Assembly (NCBI GenBank): GCA_947381435.1
Contig: CANCVE010000007.1
Coordinates: forward strand, 21,826 to 85,825
Direction: 5' to 3'
Source: Chitinophagaceae bacterium
GTDB taxonomy: Bacteria > Bacteroidota > Bacteroidia > Chitinophagales > Chitinophagaceae
Length of the DNA: 64,000 bases
The translations under genes and the position numbers were made by a program. Positions 44,725 through 53,927 of the stretch are shown here, in pieces. The notes beneath the pieces are model-generated. The model was not told the DNA's origin, ran no database searches, and saw only the letters and a program-made list of their open reading frames with translations. Each line of letters begins with the position of its first letter. The stretch's first letter is position 1.

Positions 44725-45202
44725 GGTTAACCATTTTCATAAAGCATAACCAAATTGTCCGACCATGTTTCCCCGTAGTATGACCAAACAATGGCTTGTA
44801 AGGAATCAATGAAAGCACCTGTGAAAGTTTTATTTGTATCTCATTCCATTTGAAAATAAGTATGCCATTTAGCTCAAGGACTCTAAAAGATTCAGAAAAC
44901 CCTTGCTTAATATCTGATTCCCAAGTATTGAATAGAACACCATATTTTTTTGCCATCCAAGTATCTTTGCCTAAGTCTTTTAAATGAGGTGGGTCAAATA
45001 CAATCAATTTAAAACTATTATCTGGGAATGGGATATTACGAAAGTCCATTTTTATATCTGGATTTATTTCCAATTGCCGGCCATCACATAAAATGTGAGA
45101 TTCAACCCTAATATCTCCAAAAATTACATCTGGATTGTTTTTGTCAAACCAAAACATTTTACTCCCACAGCATACATCTAGTATCTTTTTATTTGATTTC
45201 AT
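44714..45202 (-). CDS. SAM-dependent methyltransferase
   Basis: The 162-residue protein has a Rossmann motif I (ILDVCCGSKMFWFDK) and motif IV FDPPHLKDL (about residue 66), followed by FRVLELNGILIFKWNE. The DPPH motif suggests a nucleic acid N-methyltransferase. Size is small for a solitary sequence-specific enzyme, so recognition may come from a partner. It is coupled by an 11-base overlap to the nuclease. Confidence 0.8.
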   Translation of the reverse strand: MKSNKKILDVCCGSKMFWFDKNNPDVIFGDIRVESHILCDGRQLEINPDIKMDFRNIPFPDNSFKLIVFDPPHLKDLGKDTWMAKKYGVLFNTWESDIKQGFSESFRVLELNGILIFKWNEIQIKLSQVLSLIPYKPLFGHTTGKHGRTIWLCFMKMVNHDS

Positions 45203-45208
45203 AATTTA

Positions 45209-45496
45209 CTAATAATGCTTTCTTAAATACCCTTGAATAGGATCCAACAATGTTGCATTATCCCAATCGAAGAACTCAGTGAACTTTTCCTCTTTCTTAT
45301 TAAATACCCTAACCTTTTTTGGTAGATTATTTTCCCTGACAGCCCTATCTAATGTGGCAGATGAAATACCCATTGTAGCTGATAATGCTCCCATTGTCAT
45401 CGCAGCATTATTATTAATATAAAACTGTTTTTGTTCTTCCGTCATAGCGAAACTGTTGTACTTGCTGTACGGTGTTTTTGCAATTTGTTCCTTCAT
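45209..45496 (-). CDS. Small HTH protein
   Basis: The 95 residues contain a region AAMTMGALSATMGISSATLD with the spacing of a helix-turn-helix. The first methionine is taken, but the in-frame MTEEQKQFYINNNA (residue 18) is a possible alternative start. It may regulate the downstream modification cluster. Confidence 0.55.
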   Translation of the reverse strand: MKEQIAKTPYSKYNSFAMTEEQKQFYINNNAAMTMGALSATMGISSATLDRAVRENNLPKKVRVFNKKEEKFTEFFDWDNATLLDPIQGYLRKHY

Positions 45497-45498
45497 GT

Positions 45499-45702
45499 TT
45501 AACCTTTTAAATTTAATTCGTATTTAATTTTATAGTTTTTTAAACTTGCACCTGGAGCCACTATGAACACAAGCCTATTATGATTATCAATGCCTACAGT
45601 TTTGTTGACCCGTCTCATCCATTGTTTCCTATTGTAAGAACAACTAAAAGTTCTAGTTTCAATATGTTTTCCATCAATGTAGTAACTCATTACACCATTC
45701 AT
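45499..45702 (-). CDS. Small hypothetical protein
   Basis: This 67-residue basic protein (FSCSYNRKQWMRRVNKTVGI) is two bases from the HTH gene and seven after the DnaC-like gene. No family recognised. Confidence 0.5.
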   Translation of the reverse strand: MNGVMSYYIDGKHIETRTFSCSYNRKQWMRRVNKTVGIDNHNRLVFIVAPGASLKNYKIKYELNLKG

Positions 45703-45709
45703 AGCTTTA

Positions 45710-46621
45710 TTATTTTCTCAAACTTTCGCCCTCCAACAAAATGGGGTTCATCATTTCCCGAAGTCTGTCTCTAATACGGTTACCGTAAAGCTGCTCAATG
45801 CCGTTACCATCACAGTTGGTAGTAATAATCAGTCTGGTAAATGGTTGGCCTTGACTGTAGTAGTCCTCAATGAACTCCTTGAACCAAAAAATATCGGTAC
45901 CATAATGCTTAATTGGGTTCTGCTCTGTACCAACATCATCCAGCATCACCATCCCGTAAGGATTGATTGAGAACTTGCCAACCTCTTTCACTTTGTCACA
46001 TATCCTACCCATTGGGTAAACTTGGATAGGGAATATGGGATTCTGGCTAATTGCCTTGATGATTTCAGTTTTGCCGAGGCCTGCATCACCAGCTATCATC
46101 AACCCTTTTTTGAAGGAAAAGCCTAGCTCACTTTCGAATCGAATATCATTGCCAAAGAAGAAGCAGATGGATTTAATAAAGTCCTGCTGAGACTCTACAA
46201 TTTTGAACTCACCATGCTTTTGAAGAAAATGACGTTTAATAAGATTGTAGAAATAGTTAGCATCACATTGTCTGTACAGCTCTCTCCACTTTTCCACCTC
46301 TTCATCCTCTCGCTTCTTCCGATCATACTCAATACCAATAGCCCTTATTTTCCTTTTCAAAGCATCGGCAAGTACTGTATCATAATTTTCAAGCAATGAA
46401 TCTTTGTAACTGTCCCATTTAAGTTCAATATCCTGTGGATGTTCTCCCATTGAAATCCTGTTATTGAAAAAACGTTTCTTTTCACTCTCTAGGTAGTAGT
46501 CAATAGAAGATTGTTTTTCCTGTTCGGTAAGGCTACAATGGAGCTCTTGTTCCTGGTTGTGTTCTTGATGTATCGTGTGGCTTTTTTGCGCTATTTCCCC
46601 AACTGTTTTGAACTCCTCCAT
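45710..46621 (-). CDS. DnaC-like helicase loader ATPase
   Basis: I choose the start at 46621 (MEEFKTVGEIAQKSH); an upstream ATG at 46669 is possible. The C-terminal half is an AAA+ domain with Walker A GDAGLGKTEI, Walker B YGMVMLDDVGTEQ and an arginine-finger region GNRIRDRLREM, as in DnaC/IstB loaders. It should place the host DnaB helicase on phage DNA. The gene overlaps the initiator gene by about 90 bases, which is unusual but supported by both proteins. Confidence 0.82.
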   Translation of the reverse strand: MEEFKTVGEIAQKSHTIHQEHNQEQELHCSLTEQEKQSSIDYYLESEKKRFFNNRISMGEHPQDIELKWDSYKDSLLENYDTVLADALKRKIRAIGIEYDRKKREDEEVEKWRELYRQCDANYFYNLIKRHFLQKHGEFKIVESQQDFIKSICFFFGNDIRFESELGFSFKKGLMIAGDAGLGKTEIIKAISQNPIFPIQVYPMGRICDKVKEVGKFSINPYGMVMLDDVGTEQNPIKHYGTDIFWFKEFIEDYYSQGQPFTRLIITTNCDGNGIEQLYGNRIRDRLREMMNPILLEGESLRK

Positions 46622-47354
46622 TTTGCTGATTGTTTTTTTTATTAAAATCATTGTTAGCCCATCTTTCAAGCCTTAGCTTCAGCTCCCAAGTTTTCTCTTG
46701 CTCGAATTTCATCTTGCTTTTTGACTTGTTTGGCTCTCGCCAATAGTCGAAGAAAGCTCTTAGGAGTTCTTTAGGGTAAACGTCTTTGTATCCGGCAATT
46801 GAATTGTAAAAGTCAGTTTCCCTTTTTTCTAAAGTCTCAATTGATTTTGGTGGGTGTTTGGGTGCGTCAGCACCAATAACAATTTCTTTTTCTTTAATTT
46901 CCTTTACTTTCCTTTGTGCTAATTCTTCCGTATTTATGGGCATTCCTTCCGTATTATTGCCCAATTCTTCGGAATTAATCAAACTAAATTCAGAAATTTC
47001 AGCCTTTTTCTTTGATTGCTTACAGATTAAGGAGTACCTATCTTGAATCCCTTTTGATGTTATTACCTTATTTTCATCGTACATATTTTTATTAAAAAGC
47101 CCGATACTGAAGCAACTTAAAATCACTTCCTTTATGTAGCCTTCTTCATACCCAGTCTTTTCCGAGATTATGAAGGGCAACTCATTATCCCACAACATGT
47201 AATACCCATTCTGATAGATATTGCAAAGCAGGAGAGTATAAATAGAAATCGATTTGCACCCCTGATATTTTATCAGCTTCCTAATTTTTATGTCGTCAAA
47301 AAAATTTACTTCCAAAGGGAAATAAGTCAATCCAACTTTAACTTTATTAGCCAT
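46533..47354 (-). CDS. Replication initiator-like protein (DUF4373/Lin1244 domain)
   Basis: The 273 residues begin with a winged-helix domain, YFPLEVNFFDDIKIRKLIKY, typical of DUF4373 (Lin1244/Lin1753-like) proteins in Bacteroidota phages, and end with a glycine/glutamine-rich tail. Being directly before a DnaC-like gene, it probably binds the phage origin and helps to recruit the loader. No iteron cluster is visible inside or near the gene. Confidence 0.75.
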   Translation of the reverse strand: MANKVKVGLTYFPLEVNFFDDIKIRKLIKYQGCKSISIYTLLLCNIYQNGYYMLWDNELPFIISEKTGYEEGYIKEVILSCFSIGLFNKNMYDENKVITSKGIQDRYSLICKQSKKKAEISEFSLINSEELGNNTEGMPINTEELAQRKVKEIKEKEIVIGADAPKHPPKSIETLEKRETDFYNSIAGYKDVYPKELLRAFFDYWREPNKSKSKMKFEQEKTWELKLRLERWANNDFNKKNNQQNGGVQNSWGNSAKKPHDTSRTQPGTRAPL

Positions 47355-47357
47355 CTC

Positions 47358-47651
47358 CTACAATTCAGTTTTCCTGCTAATCCACAACTCAATGGCATCA
47401 TACCAATTATCCATGCCAAGTAGTACAAATTGTTGTTTGGATGAATCCCATCCATCCCAATGGCCAGTGGAATCCTTAAAAACTATCATGTAATCTTCTG
47501 CTTTAAGTTTCTCCAGACGAGAAATGTCTGATACTACATTCTCAATGTCATTTGTGACAGAGGTACTTCCAAGGTTCAAATCCTTGATGGTGATTACATC
47601 AACTTTGTTCTTGTATTTACCTACCTCGTAGGTATAATCAGCTCTTCTCAT
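47358..47651 (-). CDS. Hypothetical phage protein
   Basis: This is a 97-residue protein with an alpha/beta look (ITIKDLNLGSTSVTNDIENV). It lies three bases before the initiator gene. No family recognised. Confidence 0.55.
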   Translation of the reverse strand: MRRADYTYEVGKYKNKVDVITIKDLNLGSTSVTNDIENVVSDISRLEKLKAEDYMIVFKDSTGHWDGWDSSKQQFVLLGMDNWYDAIELWISRKTEL

Positions 47652-47661
47652 TTTTAAACAA

Positions 47662-48180
47662 TTAATCAGTAATTAAATTTCTTTTCTGCTTTTCTTCGAA
47701 GTAACCACCCTTACTTGTTGTTTTTTTTCTACCAACCGGCACTGGCTTGTATGCTTCCTGTTTAAACCTGTTTAGCCTTTCAAGACATGCTTTCCTTGCT
47801 GCAGCAGCATCTTCTCCTGGTTTAATGAAGATGATTGTCTTTTCATCCACTTTCACCGCAACAAGTTTGGATGGGTCGAAAGTCTTAGTCTCATATTGCG
47901 GCTCTCTTCCTTTACGCCTTTGTTCAGACTGCCTTGCTTCAATATGCCTGCTGACAATAACTGCCTGCTTGTTTTCTGGCTTAACCTTGGATGGTTTGTT
48001 TTTCTCTTTTGCAACTCCCCCAAAAAGTGTTAATCCTTCCTCTTTTGCAAGTATTGTAGCAAATTCTGCCACTTCATCAATGGGCCTGTTAAGAATACTT
48101 GCTATGTCCTTAAATGACTTATTTGAAAGTTCATTTCTGATAAGAACAGTCTCAAAGAAGGAGAATGATACATTAGCCAT
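47662..48180 (-). CDS. HTH-containing hypothetical protein
   Basis: The 172 residues have an N-terminal region, LSNKSFKDIASILNRPIDEV, that looks like a helix-turn-helix, and a basic, probably disordered remainder (EARQSEQRRKGREPQ). It overlaps the 83-residue gene by eight bases. Role unknown. Confidence 0.55.
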   Translation of the reverse strand: MANVSFSFFETVLIRNELSNKSFKDIASILNRPIDEVAEFATILAKEEGLTLFGGVAKEKNKPSKVKPENKQAVIVSRHIEARQSEQRRKGREPQYETKTFDPSKLVAVKVDEKTIIFIKPGEDAAAARKACLERLNRFKQEAYKPVPVGRKKTTSKGGYFEEKQKRNLITD

Positions 48181-48424
48181 TGCCTAACTGATTTTGCTTT
48201 TTCCCACTGTTCAATGCCATTCTATGAGCTTTTAATTGTTCTCTCATTTCCTTTTCGGCATTGATAATTACTGCACCAGCTTTAGCCATGGCAGAACTCC
48301 TTTCAATCTCATTTTTCAAATCAAGTTTGGAAGCACTAGAGAGCTTCTCCATTTGTTTAATCATGAGTGAGGACACTGTCTTAGCCTCACTCACTACTTC
48401 AATCTGATTCTCGTTGCTGTTCAT
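48173..48424 (-). CDS. Small helical hypothetical protein
   Basis: This is an 83-residue, almost wholly helical protein (KLDLKNEIERSSAMAKAGAV) that overlaps the HNH gene by 26 bases and the next gene by eight. No family recognised; a coiled-coil adaptor or regulator is possible. Confidence 0.55.
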   Translation of the reverse strand: MNSNENQIEVVSEAKTVSSLMIKQMEKLSSASKLDLKNEIERSSAMAKAGAVIINAEKEMREQLKAHRMALNSGKKQNQLGNG

Positions 48425-49178
48425 CTTTTACCTTGTTTAATTGTGAAATAAATTGTTTGTATGTGCCTATTAACTCTTTCAAATCTGGAGGATAGCTTCC
48501 TAAATCTTTATTCCTTCTTGCATGTTCAGCTCTATCAATAAGCTCTAGGTTTTCGGGGACTACGTTCAAACTATCTCCATCTTTAAATGTTACAATGAGA
48601 CCTTCTGGTATTTCTCCGAAATGCTTTCGGTAAAGCCATGGAGCGTAGTGTACAAACCCTTCATCTGTTTTTATTACCTTGAACTTTCTGCTAGTGGGAG
48701 AATAACTGTGTTGCCATTCTCTTATTTCACCATTCTTTGCTCTGCCAATTTTATCCCACATTTTCTTGTGGCAATCCTTATAGCAACCCAACTCATAGTT
48801 TCTTACATGAATAGCTGCTTTCTCTTCTTCAGTACGTTTTAACCCTAGATATCTCCTCTTTTTTTCTACATGCTTTTTTGACCATCCTTTATTCTTTGGA
48901 TCAACTGCCTGAAGGATATCAGCTATTTCGGAATCCCCCATCTCCTTGTAATTGTCTAACAGGAAAGTAACATGATATTCATCCCAATATTCAAGATCCA
49001 TTCGCTTCAGTCCTAACTCATAGCACTTAGTCCTTACTGTTGTAATTTTCATTCCTAAGCTATCAGCTAACTGCTTGTTGGTCATTTTGAAGAAGTTATC
49101 CCTAATGAACTGAATATCATTATCAGACCAATGAATCTTATTATGAGGGATGAACCCTTTTTTGATTGGGCTGGGCAT
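48399..49178 (-). CDS. HNH endonuclease with N-terminal HTH repeats
   Basis: The 259-residue protein ends in an HNH_3-type nuclease domain (about residues 165-230): FVHYAPWLYRKHFGEIPEG, then VTFKDGDSLNVVPENLELI and HARRN. The first 130 residues hold two Myb-like helix-turn-helix regions (SDNDIQFIRDNFFKMTNKQL and WDEYHVTFLLDNYKEMGDSE). It is either a phage homing-type nuclease that became part of the operon or a replication/packaging nuclease. Confidence 0.82.
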   Translation of the reverse strand: MPSPIKKGFIPHNKIHWSDNDIQFIRDNFFKMTNKQLADSLGMKITTVRTKCYELGLKRMDLEYWDEYHVTFLLDNYKEMGDSEIADILQAVDPKNKGWSKKHVEKKRRYLGLKRTEEEKAAIHVRNYELGCYKDCHKKMWDKIGRAKNGEIREWQHSYSPTSRKFKVIKTDEGFVHYAPWLYRKHFGEIPEGLIVTFKDGDSLNVVPENLELIDRAEHARRNKDLGSYPPDLKELIGTYKQFISQLNKVKDEQQRESD

Positions 49179-49180
49179 GA

Positions 49181-50956
49181 TTAACTAATTAATCCAATTC
49201 CAAACTTTCCTTCCAAGTTTGCTGCTATTTTTTTAATTCCTAATTCAGGGAAAGACTGGTTTCTACTCACAATCGAATCAGAAGTCCACCAGCTTCTATA
49301 GAATAAAGAGAGGGTATCAACTAGAATGTAGATGTCTTTAATAGCTTCATAATTAAATCCGTAAGAATCAATTTTTGCCCAAATGGTTTCCTTCCAAGAA
49401 ATATCATCTTCTATTTCTTCGCCATCAACATTTTTTGATAACTTGATTTCCCAACCCAATAATTCACATAGTCTCTTGACGAATACATCATCATCAGAGA
49501 ATTGCGTACGGGCGATATTTTCCTTTACAGGAGCTTTTAATAATTCAATATCAAAAGCTCCTCTTTGATAACTGCTAACTATTTCCTCCATTATGGAATA
49601 ATTCAGCAGTTTCATAATGTCTTGACGATTAACCGACTTTCCAACCTCTTTCTTTCTTAAAAGAAAATCCTCTAATTGTTCCCCATCTTCCTGAATTACT
49701 TCAATAATTTCTTCCTCTTCTTCTTCCTCCGAACCTTTGTTATTGATTGCATCATCAAGCCAAATAGTATCTCCGATTTTAATCTTTTGCTGGTACCATT
49801 TTGTAATTTCAGTGTAAATCCCAATTGTATTTGTCTCCTCCTCTGAAACATAATCTCTATATTCACCTTCACCCATCAAAAGCGGATCATTTGGGCTGTA
49901 AATGCATGAAATCAATTTTACCGTTTTCCCTTCTCCCTTATATTTTTCAATCAATCTATCTATGTGAGCAGTTTCCTTTTTCTTCCAGCAGTCTATATCA
50001 AAACACACATCATCATCCTTTACTTCCTCAAATAACAACTGGCGACACCCACTATGCTTAGTGCATTTTAAACAACTACCTGCAGCAGGAACTAATTGTG
50101 AATCTCCAGTAGGGAAAATAGCTTCACCTAATTTCAATTTGAAGGTGTCATTGATTAAGCGACGTATATAGGCAGGGTCAATTTCCTGACTGTTCTTGTT
50201 TGATATTACTGCCCATAATTTGGTTTGGTCTTCAATTGTAATCCTCGCAAATTGTTTTGCATGAGTAATAGAGAATTGACCAACTCTTACTGCGGCTTGC
50301 ATGTGAGGTATTACTTGCTGAAGTATAACTCTGTCATATACATACTTTGGACTTTTCCCAATTTTATCAGCAATCATCTCTGGAGTAGAAAGTCCTTTTT
50401 TAATCAACTCCTGAAAAGCAAAGCTTTCGTCCATCGGGTTCACATCTTCTCTTTGAAGGTTTTCAATGATCTGAAACTCAAAAGCTTCATCATCACTCAT
50501 TTCCTTCACTTGTGCCGAAATGGTTTCCATCTTCAAGTACTTAGCAGCCCATAACCTTCTGTGGCCATAAACAACCACATACCTTAATGGCTCAATACCA
50601 GAAGCAGGACGAATCATTATAGGCTGTAACAATCCGTGAAGCTTAATTGATTTTGCCAGTTCAATGCCAGTACTTTCATCCCAATTTGCTCTTGGGTTGT
50701 TACAATCTGGTAGAATCAAATGGACAGACACTTCCATAATTTCTCCAACTTTTTTCTCTTTACTCATCGTTACTTTTTTATGAATTTTTAAAATGTATTT
50801 GTTACAACTGTCTCGCTTTCTATATCGCTTTACTATTTGCCAGTTTACCTGCAGCTCGTATCTTTTGTCACATACCCTATTGATATAAATAACATGTCCT
50901 AACTGGTCAAGCTCTCCAAGAATCTTTCGGTATTTACGCTGGTTTGTTTCAGGCAT
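49181..50956 (-). CDS. ParB-like nuclease-domain protein, long form
   Basis: This 591-residue protein has a ParB domain at about 66-240 with the signatures GLLQPIMIRPASG, VVYGHRRLWAAKYL and ENLQREDVNPMDESFAFQEL, followed by an HTH (KIGKSPKYVYDRVILQ) and a long unassigned C-terminal half with an acidic stretch. The start shares a base with the helicase stop (TAATG). An internal ATG at residue 64 (MSKEKKVGEI, position 50767) is preceded by a typical A-rich leader, so a shorter ParB product may also be made. Confidence 0.8.
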   Translation of the reverse strand: MPETNQRKYRKILGELDQLGHVIYINRVCDKRYELQVNWQIVKRYRKRDSCNKYILKIHKKVTMSKEKKVGEIMEVSVHLILPDCNNPRANWDESTGIELAKSIKLHGLLQPIMIRPASGIEPLRYVVVYGHRRLWAAKYLKMETISAQVKEMSDDEAFEFQIIENLQREDVNPMDESFAFQELIKKGLSTPEMIADKIGKSPKYVYDRVILQQVIPHMQAAVRVGQFSITHAKQFARITIEDQTKLWAVISNKNSQEIDPAYIRRLINDTFKLKLGEAIFPTGDSQLVPAAGSCLKCTKHSGCRQLLFEEVKDDDVCFDIDCWKKKETAHIDRLIEKYKGEGKTVKLISCIYSPNDPLLMGEGEYRDYVSEEETNTIGIYTEITKWYQQKIKIGDTIWLDDAINNKGSEEEEEEEIIEVIQEDGEQLEDFLLRKKEVGKSVNRQDIMKLLNYSIMEEIVSSYQRGAFDIELLKAPVKENIARTQFSDDDVFVKRLCELLGWEIKLSKNVDGEEIEDDISWKETIWAKIDSYGFNYEAIKDIYILVDTLSLFYRSWWTSDSIVSRNQSFPELGIKKIAANLEGKFGIGLIS

Positions 50957-52662
50957 TACAACTTAGCTTTTGTAAAGAGATTGATGAATTCATCTACCAT
51001 GTTAGTCTCTACCTCTTCTACTGCACCAGTTACCTGATTAGCAATATTTCTCTTCTTATCAATAAGCTCATAGATGTATTCATCAATAGTATTGGCTCCA
51101 AGGAAATAGCCACTTTCAACAGGAAACCTCTGGCTAATACGGTCACAACGGCTTTCATCCTGTTCACAGTCAGCAGCGGTCCAGGGCAACTCATGGTGAA
51201 TAACCCTAGATGAAGCAGTAAGTGTAATCCCTACGCCACCAGACTTAATATTACAGATAATGACTTTTGTATCACTTGGGATGAAATCGTGACCAGTATC
51301 TTTATGATTCTCCAATCGAATGTTGCATTTTTTACATTTTTGGAAATCATGAACTGCTGCTTGTCTTTTTTCTTGTGGATCAGAACCAACTACTGTTACT
51401 GCATGAGGTAGGTGCTTTTTTAATTCGTCTACAATCTCTTTATGCCAACAGAACACAACTATCTTTTCGCCTGCATCGGTTACTTCTTGGATATGCTCCA
51501 AAACCTGTTCAATCTTTCCTCTGGCAGAAATCTTCTTTAGTATTCCAATTAATACCATAGCCTGACCACGAAGAGCTGTATCAATTTCACCTTCTGTTTT
51601 TTGAAGATTCTCTCTCAAGTATTCAATGAAGTTGTTTTCAGCTTTCACATACTCAGTACGATTTGAGATAGAAACCTTATGAATGTTTCTAGTCATTTTT
51701 GGCAAATCTTTCAACACATCCCTTTTTGCTCTTCTATAAAAGCAATGCTTATTCAATAAGTAATTGAGCTCTTTTAGGTTACTTGACTGAGTAGGGCCGT
51801 CACAATACCTGTCTACAAATCCTTTATATCCTCCAAAATTGTCAATCTGCTGTATGATTCCTAATTGTGGCCACAAATCAGCAGGTTTGTTTTGGATGGG
51901 AGTTCCTGTTAATCCAAGTATGTATTCTTTGCCTTTACAGATACCTGCTACTAGCTTTGATTGCATAGTTTTAGATGACTTACATCTATGAAGTTCATCA
52001 ATAATTACTGCATCAAATAGATTGATAGTATCTCTGAATTTGATATGATTCAACCTAAGTGGCTTGTCTTCTGGCTTATTAATGCTTTCAACAAAGTATT
52101 TTTTTAAGCTCTCATAATTAACTACGAAAACCTTACATATCCCAACACGGTAATATTGACCCCAGCTTATTTTAATCCTGTCGGTGATTTCCATTGCAGA
52201 CCATCCTGCATTCATTTTCCATTCATTAACCCAGTTCTCTTTTAATGTAGCTGGGCAAATGACCAATACACATTTAACATTAGCAGCAACAAGGGTTGCG
52301 ATACTTTGAAATGTTTTTCCGAGACCAGGCTCATCACCTACTATCACCTTCTTATGTTTCAATGCGTAAGCAACCCCTTGTGCTTGGTAGTGATATAATG
52401 AACGCTTTAAAGGAATTTCAATATCGAGTTCTGGTAATGGTTCAATCTCACCTATCTCAATGTTTTTTGTAGGTGCTGCTACTTTACCACCAATTTGCTT
52501 AGACCAATTCAATAATGCATTAGATGATTCTTTTGGTACAAACCAATTTTTCCTTGAAGGATTCCATTTTGCGCCGGGGATCATCTTTATTGCATCAACA
52601 AGCCAAGGCTTATAAACAAAGCTGACTTCATACCCCGTACTGATTTGTGTAAGTTCAAGCAT
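50956..52662 (-). CDS. SNF2-family DNA helicase/translocase
   Basis: The 568 residues form a SWI2/SNF2-type SF2 ATPase: motif I DEPGLGKTFQS (about residue 106), motif II IIDELHRCKS (about 223), motif III LGLTGTPIQNKP, and motifs V-VI (GGVGITLTASS, QDESRCDRISQR). A short N-terminal domain (PGAKWNPSRKNWFVPKE) resembles the HARP-like module of SMARCAL1 annealing helicases. It probably remodels replication forks. Four bases follow the upstream gene. Confidence 0.92.
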   Translation of the reverse strand: MLELTQISTGYEVSFVYKPWLVDAIKMIPGAKWNPSRKNWFVPKESSNALLNWSKQIGGKVAAPTKNIEIGEIEPLPELDIEIPLKRSLYHYQAQGVAYALKHKKVIVGDEPGLGKTFQSIATLVAANVKCVLVICPATLKENWVNEWKMNAGWSAMEITDRIKISWGQYYRVGICKVFVVNYESLKKYFVESINKPEDKPLRLNHIKFRDTINLFDAVIIDELHRCKSSKTMQSKLVAGICKGKEYILGLTGTPIQNKPADLWPQLGIIQQIDNFGGYKGFVDRYCDGPTQSSNLKELNYLLNKHCFYRRAKRDVLKDLPKMTRNIHKVSISNRTEYVKAENNFIEYLRENLQKTEGEIDTALRGQAMVLIGILKKISARGKIEQVLEHIQEVTDAGEKIVVFCWHKEIVDELKKHLPHAVTVVGSDPQEKRQAAVHDFQKCKKCNIRLENHKDTGHDFIPSDTKVIICNIKSGGVGITLTASSRVIHHELPWTAADCEQDESRCDRISQRFPVESGYFLGANTIDEYIYELIDKKRNIANQVTGAVEEVETNMVDEFINLFTKAKL

Positions 52663-52665
52663 TTA

Positions 52666-53154
52666 TTAAATATTTTCTTCGCTGAATTTTTCAGTTTCTT
52701 CTTCAAACAATGAAAGCTGTTGTTCTGGAGCTTTCTTGCCATTGAATAAATACTCATTGATTTCATAGATGGCAGCTTCTATTTCTTCTCCGAGAACACC
52801 AATTGCATGATATTCACTCTTTTCCCATTTTTGGAATGGGGTATTTAGGTTCACTATACCAAAATCATTCTCTTTACTACCAGATAGCGTGACACCTTCG
52901 TTTTCATTATTACCACCAATTGAGAAGCCTTTTACATCATAGATTTTATCATCCTCATCTATTTCTGTATTGTCACATAAATAAGCTAAGTGTTTAGGAA
53001 ACTTACTAAAGGCATCCTTTAAATCATTGTGGATGGGTACTGTGCAGGAAAGCTTTGTATCCTTTTTACTGTGCCATTGCAATTCTTCTGTGTACTCAAC
53101 TTCAAGGAATAGATCATCCTTGATTTTTGCTTTTTTAATTTTAACTGAATTCAT
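52666..53154 (-). CDS. Acidic hypothetical phage protein
   Basis: This is a 162-residue protein with pI clearly acidic, beta-rich in the middle (VEYTEELQWHSKKDTKLSCT) and acidic at the end (LSLFEEETEKFSEENI). The C-terminal QLSLFE looks like a sliding-clamp-binding motif (QLSLF), which would link it to the host beta clamp. No family recognised. Confidence 0.55.
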   Translation of the reverse strand: MNSVKIKKAKIKDDLFLEVEYTEELQWHSKKDTKLSCTVPIHNDLKDAFSKFPKHLAYLCDNTEIDEDDKIYDVKGFSIGGNNENEGVTLSGSKENDFGIVNLNTPFQKWEKSEYHAIGVLGEEIEAAIYEINEYLFNGKKAPEQQLSLFEEETEKFSEENI

Positions 53155-53156
53155 AA

Positions 53157-53441
53157 CTAGAATAATGAGGGTATTTGTGAAGTGGAAGTCTTCCTCGTTT
53201 TTTTAACTTCCACTGGGGTTACGATTAATTTTTCTGTATTTACTATTGTATGTTGGCTTATTTTTGAATCGATACTACTCAGCTTATCTGCAGGAACTGG
53301 ATAGATGTTACCTTCTAAATTTTCCACTATCACCACATTCCCATGTTCATCACTAACAATACTCACTTCTTCACCTTTATAGCCATAGTAATGTGATGGT
53401 TTACAGCTGCTCTTAATATCTTCAGTTAGGTATGGCATCAA
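53157..53441 (-). CDS. Hypothetical phage protein
   Basis: This 94-residue protein has a beta-rich core (GEEVSIVSDEHGNVVIVENL) and ends with KKTRKTSTSQIPSLF, where QIPSLF again resembles a beta-clamp-binding motif. It overlaps the 70-residue gene by 20 bases. Confidence 0.55.
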   Translation of the reverse strand: MMPYLTEDIKSSCKPSHYYGYKGEEVSIVSDEHGNVVIVENLEGNIYPVPADKLSSIDSKISQHTIVNTEKLIVTPVEVKKTRKTSTSQIPSLF

Positions 53442-53634
53442 TTGTAATAATTATGTCGTAGTAATTATCCTTGGATGAATTCTCGATTATTAAATAATAC
53501 ATAGCCATTTTCAATTGCCTATCATTTCTATTAAAGAAACCCTCCACAGACCGGAGAAAACCATTGGTATAAAAGGCTATTTTACCAGTAACCTTATTGG
53601 CAGCTAATCCATATTGAGAGCTTGAGCGTGCCAT
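53422..53634 (-). CDS. Small hypothetical phage protein
   Basis: This is a 70-residue protein (MARSSSQYGLAANKVTGKIA start) with a mixed alpha/beta pattern. It overlaps the next gene by 20 bases. No family recognised. Confidence 0.5.
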   Translation of the reverse strand: MARSSSQYGLAANKVTGKIAFYTNGFLRSVEGFFNRNDRQLKMAMYYLIIENSSKDNYYDIIITIDAIPN

Positions 53635-53638
53635 AATT

Positions 53639-53926
53639 TTAGGCTACTGCTTTTTCGAAATACCCAATAATGTGTGTCAGTATTACTCTAACATTGATAT
53701 TATCAGCATGAATCCTTTCCCAAACTGCTTTATTATCTTTCCATCTGTACACTTCAATAACGTGAGGCTCTATGGTGCGAGCTTTGTAAATGATGATGGG
53801 TTGCCTGTTATTTATTGGCGCAGTAATTATCCTTGATTGAAAGGCTACTTCCTTATTGGGGAACCCTCCTATAATCTCAATTAAGGTATCAATCTGTTTT
53901 ATTGCACTATCTTTTGTGTAAGGCAT
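53639..53926 (-). CDS. Hypothetical phage protein
   Basis: I start it at 53926 (MPYTKDSAIKQIDTLIEIIG, 95 residues), one base after the MBL-fold stop; a start at 53956 would overlap that gene by 29 bases. It is an alpha/beta protein with EVYRWKDNKAVWERIHADNI in the middle. No family recognised. Confidence 0.55.
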   Translation of the reverse strand: MPYTKDSAIKQIDTLIEIIGGFPNKEVAFQSRIITAPINNRQPIIIYKARTIEPHVIEVYRWKDNKAVWERIHADNINVRVILTHIIGYFEKAVA

Positions 53927-53927
53927 G

